Origin: Kitasatospora sp. NBC_01246
GTDB lineage: Bacteria > Actinomycetota > Actinomycetes > Streptomycetales > Streptomycetaceae
Length of the DNA: 64,000 nucleotides
Direction: 5' to 3'
NCBI RefSeq assembly: GCF_036226505.1
Contig: NZ_CP108484.1
Coordinates: 6,944,001-7,008,000, forward strand
In this document: one piece after another, positions 26,115 through 34,773 of the stretch
How positions within the stretch are numbered: the stretch's first letter is position 1
Layout of the letters: every line of letters begins with the position of its first letter
Notes under the pieces: model-generated
Seen by the model: the letters and a program-made list of their open reading frames with translations, nothing else
Told to the model about the DNA's origin: nothing
Databases searched by the model: none
Position numbers and translations under genes: made by a program

Positions 26115-27140
26115 ATGGGGATGAGCACAACCCGCTTTCGCCCCTTCCGCCGGTTCCGGCCCGCCTGCGCCGTCCTCGCCGTGCTGGCCGCCGTGGCCGG
26201 CTGCAGCAGTACCGGAGGCCTCCGCGCCGAGCACGCCCGCAGCCAGGCCGCGGCCGCCGGTGGCAGTGCCGTCACCACCCCGCGCTGGAAGATCGCCATG
26301 GTGACCCACGCCGGCGCCGGCGACGCCTTCTGGGACACCGTGCGCAAGGGCGCCGAGCAGGCCGCCGCCAAGGACAACATCACCTTCCTGTACTCCAACG
26401 ACGCCCAGACCCAGAACCAGGTCCAGCTGGTCCAGGCCGCCATCGACCAGAAGGTCGACGGCCTGCTGGTCACCCTCGCCAAGGGCGACGCGCTCGGTGA
26501 CGTGCTCGGGAAGGCCAAGGCGGCCGGCATCCCGGTGATCACCGTGAACTCCGGCCAGGAGTACTCCGCCCGGTTCGGCGCGCTGACCCACATCGGCCAG
26601 GACGAGTCCACCGCCGGCCAGGCGGCCGGCACCGAGCTCGCCGGCCGGGGCCGCAAGAACGTCCTCTGCGTGATCCACGAGCAGGGCAACGTCGGCCAGG
26701 AGCAGCGCTGCTCCGGCGCCCAGTCCAAGGCCGGCGGGGCCTTCCAGGTGCTCTACGTGGACGGCGTCAACATGCCCGACGCCCGGGCCGCCGTCTCCGC
26801 CAAGCTGCAGGCCGACCCGGCCATCGACACCGTGCTGACCCTCTCCGGGCCGATGGCCGCCACCGGACTGCAGGCGATCCAGGACGCCCGCCGCCCCGTC
26901 GAGCTCGACACCTTCGACCTGGGCACCCAGGTGGTGGCCGGCCTCAAGTCCGGCTCGGTCGGCTTCGCCGTCGACCAGCAGCCCTACCTCCAGGGCTACG
27001 AGGGCGTCGACCTGCTCTGGCTCTACCGCTCCAACCTGGACATGCTCGGCGGCGGCAAGCCCGTGCTGACCGGGCCGCAGATCCTCACCCGCGACGACGC
27101 CGACGCCCTCGCCGAGTACGTCGCGAGGGGGACGCGTTGA
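26115..27140 (+). CDS. Sugar ABC transporter substrate-binding lipoprotein
   Basis: A 341-residue periplasmic-binding-protein (ribose/fructose type, PF13407) with a lipoprotein signal: basic start, hydrophobic LAVLAAVAGC lipobox. The mature part begins RWKIAMVTHAGAGDAFWDTVRKGAEQAA and has NDAQTQNQVQLVQAAIDQKVDG, typical of sugar binders. Two close ATGs exist (26115, 26121); 26115 is chosen because the second would have no room for a ribosome site. First gene of a coupled transporter operon. Confidence 0.85.
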   Translation: MGMSTTRFRPFRRFRPACAVLAVLAAVAGCSSTGGLRAEHARSQAAAAGGSAVTTPRWKIAMVTHAGAGDAFWDTVRKGAEQAAAKDNITFLYSNDAQTQNQVQLVQAAIDQKVDGLLVTLAKGDALGDVLGKAKAAGIPVITVNSGQEYSARFGALTHIGQDESTAGQAAGTELAGRGRKNVLCVIHEQGNVGQEQRCSGAQSKAGGAFQVLYVDGVNMPDARAAVSAKLQADPAIDTVLTLSGPMAATGLQAIQDARRPVELDTFDLGTQVVAGLKSGSVGFAVDQQPYLQGYEGVDLLWLYRSNLDMLGGGKPVLTGPQILTRDDADALAEYVARGTR

Positions 27141-28168
27141 GCACCACCGACCTCCTCGTCCAGGACCGCCCGGCGGCGCTGCGGCGGGTGCTCGCCCGCC
27201 CCGAACTGGGGGCGCTGATCGCCGCCGCCGCGGTCTTCCTGGTCTTCGCCGCGGTCGCCGAACCGTTCCTGCGGGTCTCCTCGCTGGGCACCGTGCTGTA
27301 CGCGGCCTCCACCATCGGGATCATGGCCGTCCCGGTCTCGCTGCTGATGATCGGCGGCGAGTTCGACCTGTCGGCCGGCGTGCTGGTCACCACCGCCGCG
27401 CTGACCTCGTCGATGGTGTCCTACCAGCTCACCGCGGTGACCTGGGTCGGCGTGCTGGTCTCGCTGCTGGTGACGCTGGCGGTCGGCGGCTTCAACGGCT
27501 GGATGCTCAGCCGGACGAAGCTGCCCAGTTTCATCGTCACCCTGGGCACCTTCCTGATGCTCACCGGCGCCAACCTCGGCGTCACCAAGCTGGTCTCCGG
27601 CACCGTCTCGACCAAGCCGATCTCCGACATGGAGGGCTTCGGCGCCTGCCGTTGGCTGTTCGCCTCCGAGGTCACCGTCTGCGGGCTGACGATCAAGGCC
27701 ACCGTCTGGTGGTGGCTCGGCCTGCTGCTGGTCGGCAGCTGGGTGCTGCTGCGGACCCGCTTCGGCAACTGGATCTTCGCGGTCGGCGGCGACGCGGCCG
27801 CGGCCCGGGCGGTCGGCGTGCCCGTCGCCCGGACGAAGACGGTGCTCTACCTCGGCGTCGGCTTCGGCGCCTGGGTGCTCGGCCAGCACCTGCTGTTCTC
27901 CTTCGACACCGTGCAGTCGGGCGAGGGCGTCGGCAACGAGCTGATCTACATCGTGGCGGCCGTCATCGGCGGCTGCCTGATCACCGGCGGTTACGGCTCG
28001 GTGGTCGGCTCGGCGCTCGGCGCGCTGATCTTCGGCATGGCGAGCAAGGGCATCATCTACGCCCAGTGGAACCCCGACTGGTTCAAGTTCTTCCTGGGTG
28101 CGATGCTGCTGCTCGCCGCCCTGTTGAACACCTTCGTCAAGCGCCGCGCCGAACGGGGACCGCGATGA
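27137..28168 (+). CDS. Sugar ABC transporter permease (RbsC/FrcC-like)
   Basis: A 343-residue permease with about ten hydrophobic segments, including GGEFDLSAGVLVTTAA and the conserved FAVGGDAAAARAVGVPVARTK cytoplasmic loop of the BPD_transp_2 family. Starts at a TTG that overlaps the binding-protein stop (TTGA), with GAGGGGG before it. Confidence 0.9.
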   Translation: MSTTDLLVQDRPAALRRVLARPELGALIAAAAVFLVFAAVAEPFLRVSSLGTVLYAASTIGIMAVPVSLLMIGGEFDLSAGVLVTTAALTSSMVSYQLTAVTWVGVLVSLLVTLAVGGFNGWMLSRTKLPSFIVTLGTFLMLTGANLGVTKLVSGTVSTKPISDMEGFGACRWLFASEVTVCGLTIKATVWWWLGLLLVGSWVLLRTRFGNWIFAVGGDAAAARAVGVPVARTKTVLYLGVGFGAWVLGQHLLFSFDTVQSGEGVGNELIYIVAAVIGGCLITGGYGSVVGSALGALIFGMASKGIIYAQWNPDWFKFFLGAMLLLAALLNTFVKRRAERGPR

Positions 28169-28998
28169 CCGAGCTGCTCCGCCTCGAAGGCGTCGGCAAG
28201 ACCTACGGCTCCGTCCGGGCGCTCCAGGACGTCTCGCTCACCCTGCGGGCCGGCGAGATCAGCTGCGTGCTCGGCGACAACGGCGCCGGCAAGTCCACCC
28301 TGATCAAGATCATCGCCGGGCTGCACCGGCACGACGAGGGCCGTTTCACCGTCGGCGGCGAGGAGGTCCGCTTCGGCTCCCCGCGCGAGGCGCTGGACCG
28401 CGGCATCGCCACCGTCTACCAGGACCTCGCGGTCGTCCCGCTGATGCCCGTCTGGCGGAACTTCTTCCTCGGCTCCGAACGGGGCCTGCGGCGCTGGGGC
28501 GGACTGCGCCTGGACGCCGACGGGATGCGCGCCACCACCCGGGAGGCGCTCGCCCGGATGGGCATCGACCTGCACGACGTCGACCGCCCGATCGGCACCC
28601 TCTCCGGCGGCCAGCGCCAGTGCGTGGCGATCGCCCGGGCCGTCCACTTCGGCGCCGAGGCGCTGATCCTGGACGAGCCCACCGCCGCGCTCGGCGTCAA
28701 GCAGTCGGGGGTGGTGCTCAAGTACGTCACCGCCGCCCGCGACGCCGGCCTCGGGGTGGTGCTGATCACCCACAACCCGCACCACGCCTACCTGGTCGGC
28801 GACCACTTCACCCTGCTCAAGCGGGGCCGGATGGCCGGCAGCCACCCGCGGGCGGAGATCGGCCTGGAGGAGCTCACCACCGAGATGGCCGGCGGCTCCG
28901 ACCTGGAGGAGCTCTCGCACGAGCTGGCCCGCCCGGGCACCGACACCCCTGAACCCCGTGACTCCCGTGATCCCCGTGAGGAGCGTCCGCAGCCGTGA
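28165..28998 (+). CDS. Sugar ABC transporter ATP-binding protein
   Basis: A 277-residue single-domain ATPase, half the size of RbsA and like FrcA. Walker A GDNGAGKST, Q-loop VYQDLAVV, signature LSGGQRQ, Walker B LILDEPTAA, switch histidine in ITHN. Overlaps both neighbours by 4 bases. The single nucleotide domain must homodimerise on the permease pair. Confidence 0.92.
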   Translation: MTELLRLEGVGKTYGSVRALQDVSLTLRAGEISCVLGDNGAGKSTLIKIIAGLHRHDEGRFTVGGEEVRFGSPREALDRGIATVYQDLAVVPLMPVWRNFFLGSERGLRRWGGLRLDADGMRATTREALARMGIDLHDVDRPIGTLSGGQRQCVAIARAVHFGAEALILDEPTAALGVKQSGVVLKYVTAARDAGLGVVLITHNPHHAYLVGDHFTLLKRGRMAGSHPRAEIGLEELTTEMAGGSDLEELSHELARPGTDTPEPRDSRDPREERPQP

Positions 28999-30101
28999 CC
29001 ACCCCCAACGCCGCCTCCCGGCCACCGGTCCTGCCCAGCCTGCTCGGCCTCGGGCCGCGGGCCGAGCGCCGCCGCCGGGCCCTGCCCGCCGGCCTCCTGC
29101 GGCTGCCCACCATCGGCGTCGACATCGGCGGCACCAAGGTGGTCGCGGGCGTGGTGGACGGCGAGGGCAAGGTGCTGGAGAAGCTGCGCACCGACACCCC
29201 CGACAAGAGCAAGAGCCCCCGGGTCGTCGAGGACGTCATCGTCGAGCTGGTGCTCGAACTCGCCGACCGCCACGACGTCCACGCGGTGGGCATCGGCGCG
29301 GCCGGCTGGGTGGACGCCGAGCGCTCCCGGGTGCTCTTCGCCCCGCACCTGAACTGGCGCAACGAACCGCTCCAGCAGGCGCTCAGCGAGCGGCTGCGGT
29401 TCCCGGTGATCGTCGAGAACGACGCCAACGCGGCGGCCTGGGCCGAATGGCGGTTCGGCGCCGGGCGCGGCGAGGACCTCATGGTGATGCTCACCCTCGG
29501 CACCGGCATCGGCGGCGCGGTGGTCCGCGACGGCTACGTCGACCGGGGCAAGTACGGGCTGGCGGGGGAGTTCGGGCACATGCAGGTGGTGCCCGGCGGC
29601 CACCGCTGCCCGTGCGGCAACCGGGGCTGCTGGGAGCAGTACTCCTCCGGGAACGCCCTGGTGCGCGACGCGCGCGAGCTGGTCGCCGAGGAGTCGCCGG
29701 TGGTCCAGCTGCTGCTGGCCAGGGCCGGCGGCGCGGTCGAGGGCATCACCGGCCCGCTGGTCACCGAGGCCGCCCGGGCCGGTGACGCGACCGCCGTCGA
29801 GCTGCTCTACGAGGTCGGCACCTGGCTCGGGGTCGGCATCGCCAACCTCGCTGCCGCCCTGGACCCGGGCCGCTTCGTGGTCGGCGGCGGCGTCTCCGAG
29901 GCCGGCGACCTCCTCCTCACCCCGGCCCGGGACGCCTTCCGCCGCACCCTCACCGGGCGCGGCTTCCGGCCGGAGGCGACCATCGCGCACGCGGCGCTGG
30001 GCAACGAGGCGGGCCTGGTCGGCGCCGCCGACCTCGCCCGCCAGGTGGCCCGTCGCTTCCGCACCATCAAGCGGCGCCGGGTGGAGCGCAGCGTGCTGTA
30101 G
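28995..30101 (+). CDS. ROK-family sugar kinase (glucokinase-like)
   Basis: Phosphorylates a hexose brought in by the co-transcribed transporter. A 368-residue protein: phosphate loop D43-IGGTK, catalytic D143 in ENDANAA, and the zinc site H195...C205-P-C207-GNRG-C212. It carries about 38 extra N-terminal residues before the first strand compared with usual ROK kinases. Starts at a GTG overlapping the ATPase stop. No helix-turn-helix is present, so it is an enzyme and not a ROK repressor. Confidence 0.9.
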   Translation: MTTPNAASRPPVLPSLLGLGPRAERRRRALPAGLLRLPTIGVDIGGTKVVAGVVDGEGKVLEKLRTDTPDKSKSPRVVEDVIVELVLELADRHDVHAVGIGAAGWVDAERSRVLFAPHLNWRNEPLQQALSERLRFPVIVENDANAAAWAEWRFGAGRGEDLMVMLTLGTGIGGAVVRDGYVDRGKYGLAGEFGHMQVVPGGHRCPCGNRGCWEQYSSGNALVRDARELVAEESPVVQLLLARAGGAVEGITGPLVTEAARAGDATAVELLYEVGTWLGVGIANLAAALDPGRFVVGGGVSEAGDLLLTPARDAFRRTLTGRGFRPEATIAHAALGNEAGLVGAADLARQVARRFRTIKRRRVERSVL

Positions 30102-30106
30102 CGCCG

Positions 30107-30124
30107 GACTACCCGCCGGTAGTC
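30107..30124 (+). promoter_or_regulatory. Palindrome GACTACC-N4-GGTAGTC
   Basis: 7-bp arms around CGCC, 5 bases after the ROK kinase stop and 72 before gamma-glutamyltransferase. It resembles the TAC-N6-GTA elements at 7898 and 34633 and may be a repressor site; it could also be a weak terminator. Confidence 0.4.
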
Positions 30125-30148
30125 GCGGCGCCCTGTTGTCCGGGCCAT

Positions 30149-30189
30149 GCCTCCTGTGAAACAACGGAGTTGACGTCGACTCAGGAGGC
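30149..30189 (+). promoter_or_regulatory. Possible hairpin covering the ggt ribosome binding site
   Basis: GCCTCCTG (30149-30156) is the exact complement of CAGGAGGC (30182-30189), which contains the AGGAGG ribosome site of the next gene. Pairing would hide that site. Confidence 0.35.
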
Positions 30190-30195
30190 CTCCGG

Positions 30196-31983
30196 ATGAG
30201 AGCTCTGGCCCGAATCGCCCCGCCGCTCCTGCTTGCCACCGCCCTGGTCTGTTCCGCCGCCGGGCCGGCCGGGGCGGCAGCCCCGCCGCCGAAGGTGCCC
30301 GAGGCGGTGGGCTGGGGCGGCGCGGTGGCCAGCGTGGACGCCGACGCCACGGCGGCCGGCATCGAGGTACTGCGCAAGGGCGGCAACGCGGTGGACGCCG
30401 CCGTCGCCGTCGCGGCGGCGCTCGGTGTCACCGAGCCGTACTCGGCCGGCATCGGCGGCGGCGGGTACTTCGTCTACTACGACCACGACAGCGGCCGGGT
30501 GTCCACCATCGACGGCCGCGAGACGGCCTCCCGGACGGCCGACGCGTCGCTCTTCCTGGAGGACGGCAAGCCGCTGGCCTTCGCGGACGCCGTCACCAGC
30601 GGGCTGTCGGTCGGCGTGCCCGGCTCCCCGGCGACCTGGGAGACGGCCGTGCGGCAGTGGGGCAAGCGCTCCTTCGCCGACGCGCTGAAGCCGGCCCGGC
30701 GGATCGCCGAGCAGGGCTTCACCATCGACCAGACCTTCCAGGACCAGACCGCGCTCAACCAGGACCGGTTCAAGGACTTCCCCGCCACCGCGAAGCTCTT
30801 CCTGCCCGGCGGCAAGCTCCCCGCGGTCGGCTCCACGTTCCGCAACCCCGAGCTCGCCGCCACCTACCGCCAGCTGGGCGAGCAGGGCACCGCGGCGCTC
30901 TACCGGGGCGACCTCGGCGCCGACATCGTCCGGACCATCCAGCACCCGCCGGTGGACCCGGCCTCCGGGCGCAACGCCCGCCCCGGCAAGGTGGACGCCG
31001 CCGACCTGGCCGCGTACCAGGTGCGCCGCCAGCAGCCCACCCACGTGGCCTACCGCGACTACGACCTCTACTCGATCGCCCCGTCCAGCTCCGGCGGCAC
31101 CACCGTCGGCGAGGCGCTCGGCATCCTGGAGGACGGCGACGTCGGCCGGTACGACGACACGCAGTACTACCACCACTTCCTGGAGGCCTCCCGGATCTCC
31201 TTCGCCGACCGCAACCGCTGGGTCGGCGACCCGGCCTTCTCCGACGTCCCGGCCAAGGAGCTGCTCTCCCCCCGGTACGTCGCCTCGCGGGCCTGCCTGA
31301 TCAGCCCCGACCGGGCGCTCACCAGCCCGCTCGCCCCCGGCGACCCGCGCCACCCGGCCGACTGCGCGAACACCGGCGCGGCCCAGCCCGAGCCCTACGA
31401 GGGCCTGAGCACCAGTCACCTGACCGTGGCCGACCGCTGGGGCAACGTCGTCTCCTACACCCTCACCCTGGAGCAGACCGGCGGCAGCGGCATCACCGTC
31501 CCCGGCCGGGGCTTCCTGCTCAACAACGAGCTGACCGACTTCAACTTCACCCCGCTGACCCCCGGGGTGCCGGACCCGAACCTCGCCGGGCCGGGCAAGC
31601 GCCCGCGCTCCTCGCTCTCGCCGACCATCGTGCTGCGCGACGGCGAGCCGGTGCTGGCGGCCGGCTCGCCCGGCGGCGCGACCATCATCACCACCACCCT
31701 CCAGGTCCTGCTCGGACGCCTGGACCGGGGCCTCGGCCTGGAGCAGGCGATCGCCGCGCCGCGGGCCAGCCAGCGCAACACGGCCGCCACCCAGGCCGAG
31801 CCGGCCTTCCTGGACCTGCCCGAGCGGGCCCGGCTGGAGGCGCTCGGCCACGTGTTCACCAGCACGCCCGAGATCGGCGCCGCGACCGGCGTCGAGCGCC
31901 TGCCGGACGGCCGCTGGGTGGCGGCCGCCGAGCCGGTGCGGCGCGGCGGCGGCGCGGCGGCGGTGGTGCGCCCCGCGCCCTGA
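30196..31983 (+). CDS. ggt: Gamma-glutamyltransferase (secreted)
   Basis: Hydrolyses or transfers gamma-glutamyl groups from glutathione-like peptides outside the cell. The 595-residue precursor has a signal peptide (MRALARIAPPLLLATALVCSAAGPAGA) and the autoprocessing nucleophile T406 in LSTSHLTVAD, plus GRGFLLNNELTDF and SSLSPTIVLRDG motifs. Should be cut before T406 into large and small subunits. AGGAGG lies 7 bases before the ATG. Streptomycetes use mycothiol and not glutathione, so the in vivo substrate may be gamma-glutamyl peptides from the environment. Confidence 0.92.
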   Translation: MRALARIAPPLLLATALVCSAAGPAGAAAPPPKVPEAVGWGGAVASVDADATAAGIEVLRKGGNAVDAAVAVAAALGVTEPYSAGIGGGGYFVYYDHDSGRVSTIDGRETASRTADASLFLEDGKPLAFADAVTSGLSVGVPGSPATWETAVRQWGKRSFADALKPARRIAEQGFTIDQTFQDQTALNQDRFKDFPATAKLFLPGGKLPAVGSTFRNPELAATYRQLGEQGTAALYRGDLGADIVRTIQHPPVDPASGRNARPGKVDAADLAAYQVRRQQPTHVAYRDYDLYSIAPSSSGGTTVGEALGILEDGDVGRYDDTQYYHHFLEASRISFADRNRWVGDPAFSDVPAKELLSPRYVASRACLISPDRALTSPLAPGDPRHPADCANTGAAQPEPYEGLSTSHLTVADRWGNVVSYTLTLEQTGGSGITVPGRGFLLNNELTDFNFTPLTPGVPDPNLAGPGKRPRSSLSPTIVLRDGEPVLAAGSPGGATIITTTLQVLLGRLDRGLGLEQAIAAPRASQRNTAATQAEPAFLDLPERARLEALGHVFTSTPEIGAATGVERLPDGRWVAAAEPVRRGGGAAAVVRPAP

Positions 31984-32010
31984 CGCCCGACGCCTGACGG
32001 CGGTGGCCCC

Positions 32011-32026
32011 TGGGCCCGCGGGCCCA
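32011..32026 (+). terminator. Palindrome after ggt
   Basis: TGGGCCCGCGGGCCCA is a perfect 16-base palindrome inside a longer GC-rich imperfect stem (about 32005-32032), 28 bases after the ggt stop. Probably its terminator. Confidence 0.5.
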
Positions 32027-32032
32027 CGGGCC

Positions 32033-32054
32033 TGTCGGTGCCGGGCGGTAGATT
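32033..32054 (+). promoter_or_regulatory. RecA-NDp-like (PafBC-type) promoter of exonuclease III
   Basis: TGTCGGTG (32033-32040), 8 bases, then TAGATT (32049-32054). The known damage-inducible RecA-NDp promoter of actinobacteria is TTGTCRGTG-N8-TANNNT; only the first T differs. It lies 60 bases before a DNA-repair gene, in keeping with the motif. Confidence 0.7.
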
Positions 32055-32114
32055 CGGGGTGGGCGTCCTGCCGGGCGCCCACCCTCGTCCGTACCACCGG
32101 GAAGGCCGCCCGCC

Positions 32115-32918
32115 GTGACCGTCCGCATCGCCACCTGGAACATCAACTCCGTCACCGCGCGGCTGCCCAAGCTGCTGGAATGGCTGGAGAGCGCCAAGCC
32201 GGACGTGCTCTGCCTCCAGGAGCTCAAGTGCTCCACCGACGCCTTCCCCTACGAGCCGGTCCGCGAGCTCGGTTACGAGACCGCCGCGTACGGCACCGGC
32301 CGGTGGAACGGCGTGGCCATCGTCTCCCGGATCGGTCTGGAGGACGTGGTGCGCGACCTCCCCGGCCAGCCCGGCTTCCTCGCCGACGGCGCCCTGCTGC
32401 CCGACACCGAGCCGCGGGCCATCGCCGCCACCTGCGGCCCGGTCCGGGTCTGGTCGGTCTACGTGCCCAACGGCCGCGAGGTGGACCACGCCCACTACCG
32501 CTACAAGCTGGAGTGGCTGGAGGCCCTGCGCCTGGCCTCGCTGGAGGACGCCGCGGGGGAGCGCCCCTTCGCCGTCCTCGGGGACTTCAACATCGCCCCG
32601 ACCGACGAGGACGTCTTCGACGTGGCGGCCTTCGAGGGCCTGACGCACGTCACCCCCGCCGAGCGCGCCGCCCTCGCCGCCCTGGGCGAGGCCGGTCTGC
32701 AGGACGTCGTGCCCCGCCCGCTGAAGTACGACCGCCCGTACACCTACTGGGACTACCGCCAGCTGGCCTTCCCGAAGAACCGGGGCATGCGGATCGACCT
32801 CACCTACGCCAACAAGCCCTTCGCCGACGCCGTCACGGACAGCTATGTGGACCGCGAGGCCCGCAAGGGCAAGGGGACGTCGGACCACGCCCCGGTCGTG
32901 GTCGACCTGGACCTCTGA
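32115..32918 (+). CDS. xthA: Exodeoxyribonuclease III / AP endonuclease
   Basis: Removes 3' blocks and cuts at abasic sites in base excision repair. A 267-residue EEP-fold nuclease: N9 in TWNINS, metal-binding E36 in CLQELK, GDFNIAP in the middle, and S256-D257-H258 at the C-terminus. The GTG start is used. A RecA-NDp-like promoter upstream suggests induction by DNA damage through PafBC rather than LexA. Confidence 0.92.
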   Translation: MTVRIATWNINSVTARLPKLLEWLESAKPDVLCLQELKCSTDAFPYEPVRELGYETAAYGTGRWNGVAIVSRIGLEDVVRDLPGQPGFLADGALLPDTEPRAIAATCGPVRVWSVYVPNGREVDHAHYRYKLEWLEALRLASLEDAAGERPFAVLGDFNIAPTDEDVFDVAAFEGLTHVTPAERAALAALGEAGLQDVVPRPLKYDRPYTYWDYRQLAFPKNRGMRIDLTYANKPFADAVTDSYVDREARKGKGTSDHAPVVVDLDL

Positions 32919-33088
32919 GCCCGGCCGGGCCCGGCGTCACGCCCCGTAGCGGCTGCTCGCCCGAACGGGCCAGAGCGGTGGCCGGGCGCCGGGTGTGTGC
33001 CTACCGTCGGTGAATGACTGGGTGTGGTTGTTCGATCACGTGGACTTCGGAGTCCCCGGCCGCGCCCGAGAATCCCGGAGGTTCCGGT

Positions 33089-33703
33089 ATGCGCCCCACG
33101 CGTACGGCCGCCGCCGCCCTGATCGGCGCGACGGTGCTGACCGGCCTGACGGCCCCCCTCGCGCTGGCCAAGGACGGCGCCGCCACGGTCAGCCCGTCCC
33201 AGGCCGCACCGGGCCAGACCGTGACGGTCACGGTCTCCTGCGAGAAGTCCGACAAGCCCGACGCCAAGACCATCACCGCGAGCTCCCAGGCCTTCGAGGG
33301 CGGCCCGGCCACCCTCACCCTGGGATCGGACGGCCGGCACACCGGCTCCGCGCGGCTGGCGGGCAAGGCCGGCGGCGACAGCAAGGTCGACGGCACCTGC
33401 CCCGACGGCGCCGCCTTCTCGACCAGCGTCACGGTGACCACCGTCGCCGCGTCCTCCGGAGCCTCCTCCTCGCCCGGCCAGAGCCTCGGCGAGTGGGGCA
33501 AGGCGGCCGGGGAGTGGGCCGGCTCGCTCGGCCAGTCCGGTGCGGGCAGCCAGCAGATCGCTCCGCACGGCGCCGTGCAGACCGGTCTCGGCGGCTCGGT
33601 CGCGGCCGACCCCGCCGAGCTGGCGGGCGGCGCGGCGCTGGTGGTCGGTGGTATCGGCGGATTCTGGCTGTTGCGGCGACGCGGCGGCGCCGGGTCCGCC
33701 TGA
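33089..33703 (+). CDS. Secreted protein with C-terminal membrane anchor, unknown function
   Basis: Not recognised as a named family. The 204-residue precursor has a signal peptide ending LTAPLALA, a mature beta-rich region with SPSQAAPGQTVTVTVSC and a second cysteine in DGTCPDG, a serine/glycine linker, and a C-terminal hydrophobic helix GGAALVVGGIGGFWLL followed by RRR. This looks like a cell-wall-spanning protein held by the membrane; no LPXTG or LAXTG sortase motif is present. GGAGGT lies before the ATG at 33089. Confidence 0.7.
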   Translation: MRPTRTAAAALIGATVLTGLTAPLALAKDGAATVSPSQAAPGQTVTVTVSCEKSDKPDAKTITASSQAFEGGPATLTLGSDGRHTGSARLAGKAGGDSKVDGTCPDGAAFSTSVTVTTVAASSGASSSPGQSLGEWGKAAGEWAGSLGQSGAGSQQIAPHGAVQTGLGGSVAADPAELAGGAALVVGGIGGFWLLRRRGGAGSA

Positions 33704-33743
33704 AGGCGCGCCCCCGCACCCGGGGCCCATGGGCCCGCCCCAC

Positions 33744-33775
33744 GGTGCCGCCGGACCGGTCGGTCCGGCGGCACC
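33744..33775. terminator. Bidirectional terminator
   Basis: GGTGCCGCCGGACC (33744-33757) and GGTCCGGCGGCACC (33762-33775) form a perfect 14-bp stem with a 4-base loop between two converging genes. Confidence 0.88.
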
Positions 33776-33783
33776 GGCCCGTC

Positions 33784-34548
33784 TCAGGCCGTCGCGGCCC
33801 GGGCCGCGGAGCCCCCGGTGACCCCGGCCGCCGTGGACGCCCGGGGAGCCCGCGGGGTCTCCGGCGCCTCCGCGGCCCGCAGGAGGCCGGAGGCCAGCAG
33901 GTACTGGGCCAGGAGGTACGTCGCCATGATCCAGAACTGGTGCCCGGGCAGCTCGCGCCACTTCGCGAGCTTGGTGGCGATCAGGGTGTCGGAGAGCAGG
34001 AAGAGCGCCCCGCCGAGGCCGGTGCGCCACCCCAGCCCGGCCGAGGTGACGGCGGTCGAGGCGAGCAGCAGGCTGTACCCGGCCACCGGCGTCCGGAGGC
34101 CGCCGAGGTCCGGCCAGAGCCGGCCCACCATCACGGCCCAGGCCGTCGCGTACGCGGCCGTGACGATCAGCGCACGCCGCCGGTCCGTCAGCGCCCCCTG
34201 CCGGACGAACATCGTCACGTAGCAGACGTGCGCCGCCGCGAAGGAGCCCATCCCGGCCAGGAACGCGGTGTCGTCGCCGAGCTGGAGCAGGACGTCCCCG
34301 CCGCCGCTGAGTAGCAGCGCGGGCGCCAGCAGCTTCGGCGCCTCCCGCCCGGCCGCGGTGGCGGCCGTGACGCTGTGCGCGGCCAGCAGCGGCATCAGCG
34401 CCGGCTTGGTGGCGTGCCGCAGGGCGGGCGTGTCGGTGAGCAGCGCGCCCAGGTGGGCCGCCGAGGTGGCGGCGAAGCCGGTGAGCAGCCCGGTGGCGGA
34501 GCGCAGGCGCCCGCCGAGGACGGCGCGGGTGGTGGTGCGGATGCTCAT
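33784..34548 (-). CDS. YhhN/TMEM86-family membrane protein (lysoplasmalogenase-like)
   Basis: A 254-residue protein with 7-8 membrane helices and the YhhN landmarks KPALMPLL (first helix pair), LLLSGGGDVLL with an acidic residue in the membrane, and LFLLSDTLIATKL. Animal TMEM86 homologues hydrolyse lysoplasmalogens; activity in bacteria is less certain. GGAGGACACC precedes the ATG. The upstream region holds two tandem TACCCG-type elements (34633-34657). Confidence 0.8.
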   Translation of the reverse strand: MSIRTTTRAVLGGRLRSATGLLTGFAATSAAHLGALLTDTPALRHATKPALMPLLAAHSVTAATAAGREAPKLLAPALLLSGGGDVLLQLGDDTAFLAGMGSFAAAHVCYVTMFVRQGALTDRRRALIVTAAYATAWAVMVGRLWPDLGGLRTPVAGYSLLLASTAVTSAGLGWRTGLGGALFLLSDTLIATKLAKWRELPGHQFWIMATYLLAQYLLASGLLRAAEAPETPRAPRASTAAGVTGGSAARAATA

Positions 34549-34632
34549 GCGGCGGTGTCCTCCGGTGGGTGGGGGCGGGCGGCCCGTTCGTCCGCACCCT
34601 AGGCGACCGGGTCCGTCCGGGGAAGGCCGGGT

Positions 34633-34657
34633 TACCCGCGAGTACTACCCGGGCGTA
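34633..34657 (-). promoter_or_regulatory. Tandem TACCCGNGNGTA elements
   Basis: TACCCGCGAGTA (34633-34644) and TACCCGGGCGTA (34646-34657) lie head to tail with a 13-base period, between the yhhN-like gene (start at 34548) and the gene starting at 34774. The first is identical to 7898-7909. Confidence 0.45.
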
Positions 34658-34757
34658 GGCCAGCGCGCGCCGACGGCCGGGGCCGCTCCGGCGGGGTACG
34701 CGCGGACCAATTCGCCGCGAGCTCCGGTTGGGGCCACCGGCGGCCGCGCCCACCGTC

Positions 34758-34763
34758 TAGTCT
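34758..34763 (+). promoter_or_regulatory. -10 box close to a start codon (possible leaderless transcript)
   Basis: TAGTCT ends 10 bases before the ATG at 34774 and there is no ribosome site in GGTCCACGAC, so the transcript may begin at or next to the ATG. No good -35 box. Confidence 0.4.
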
Positions 34764-34773
34764 GGTCCACGAC

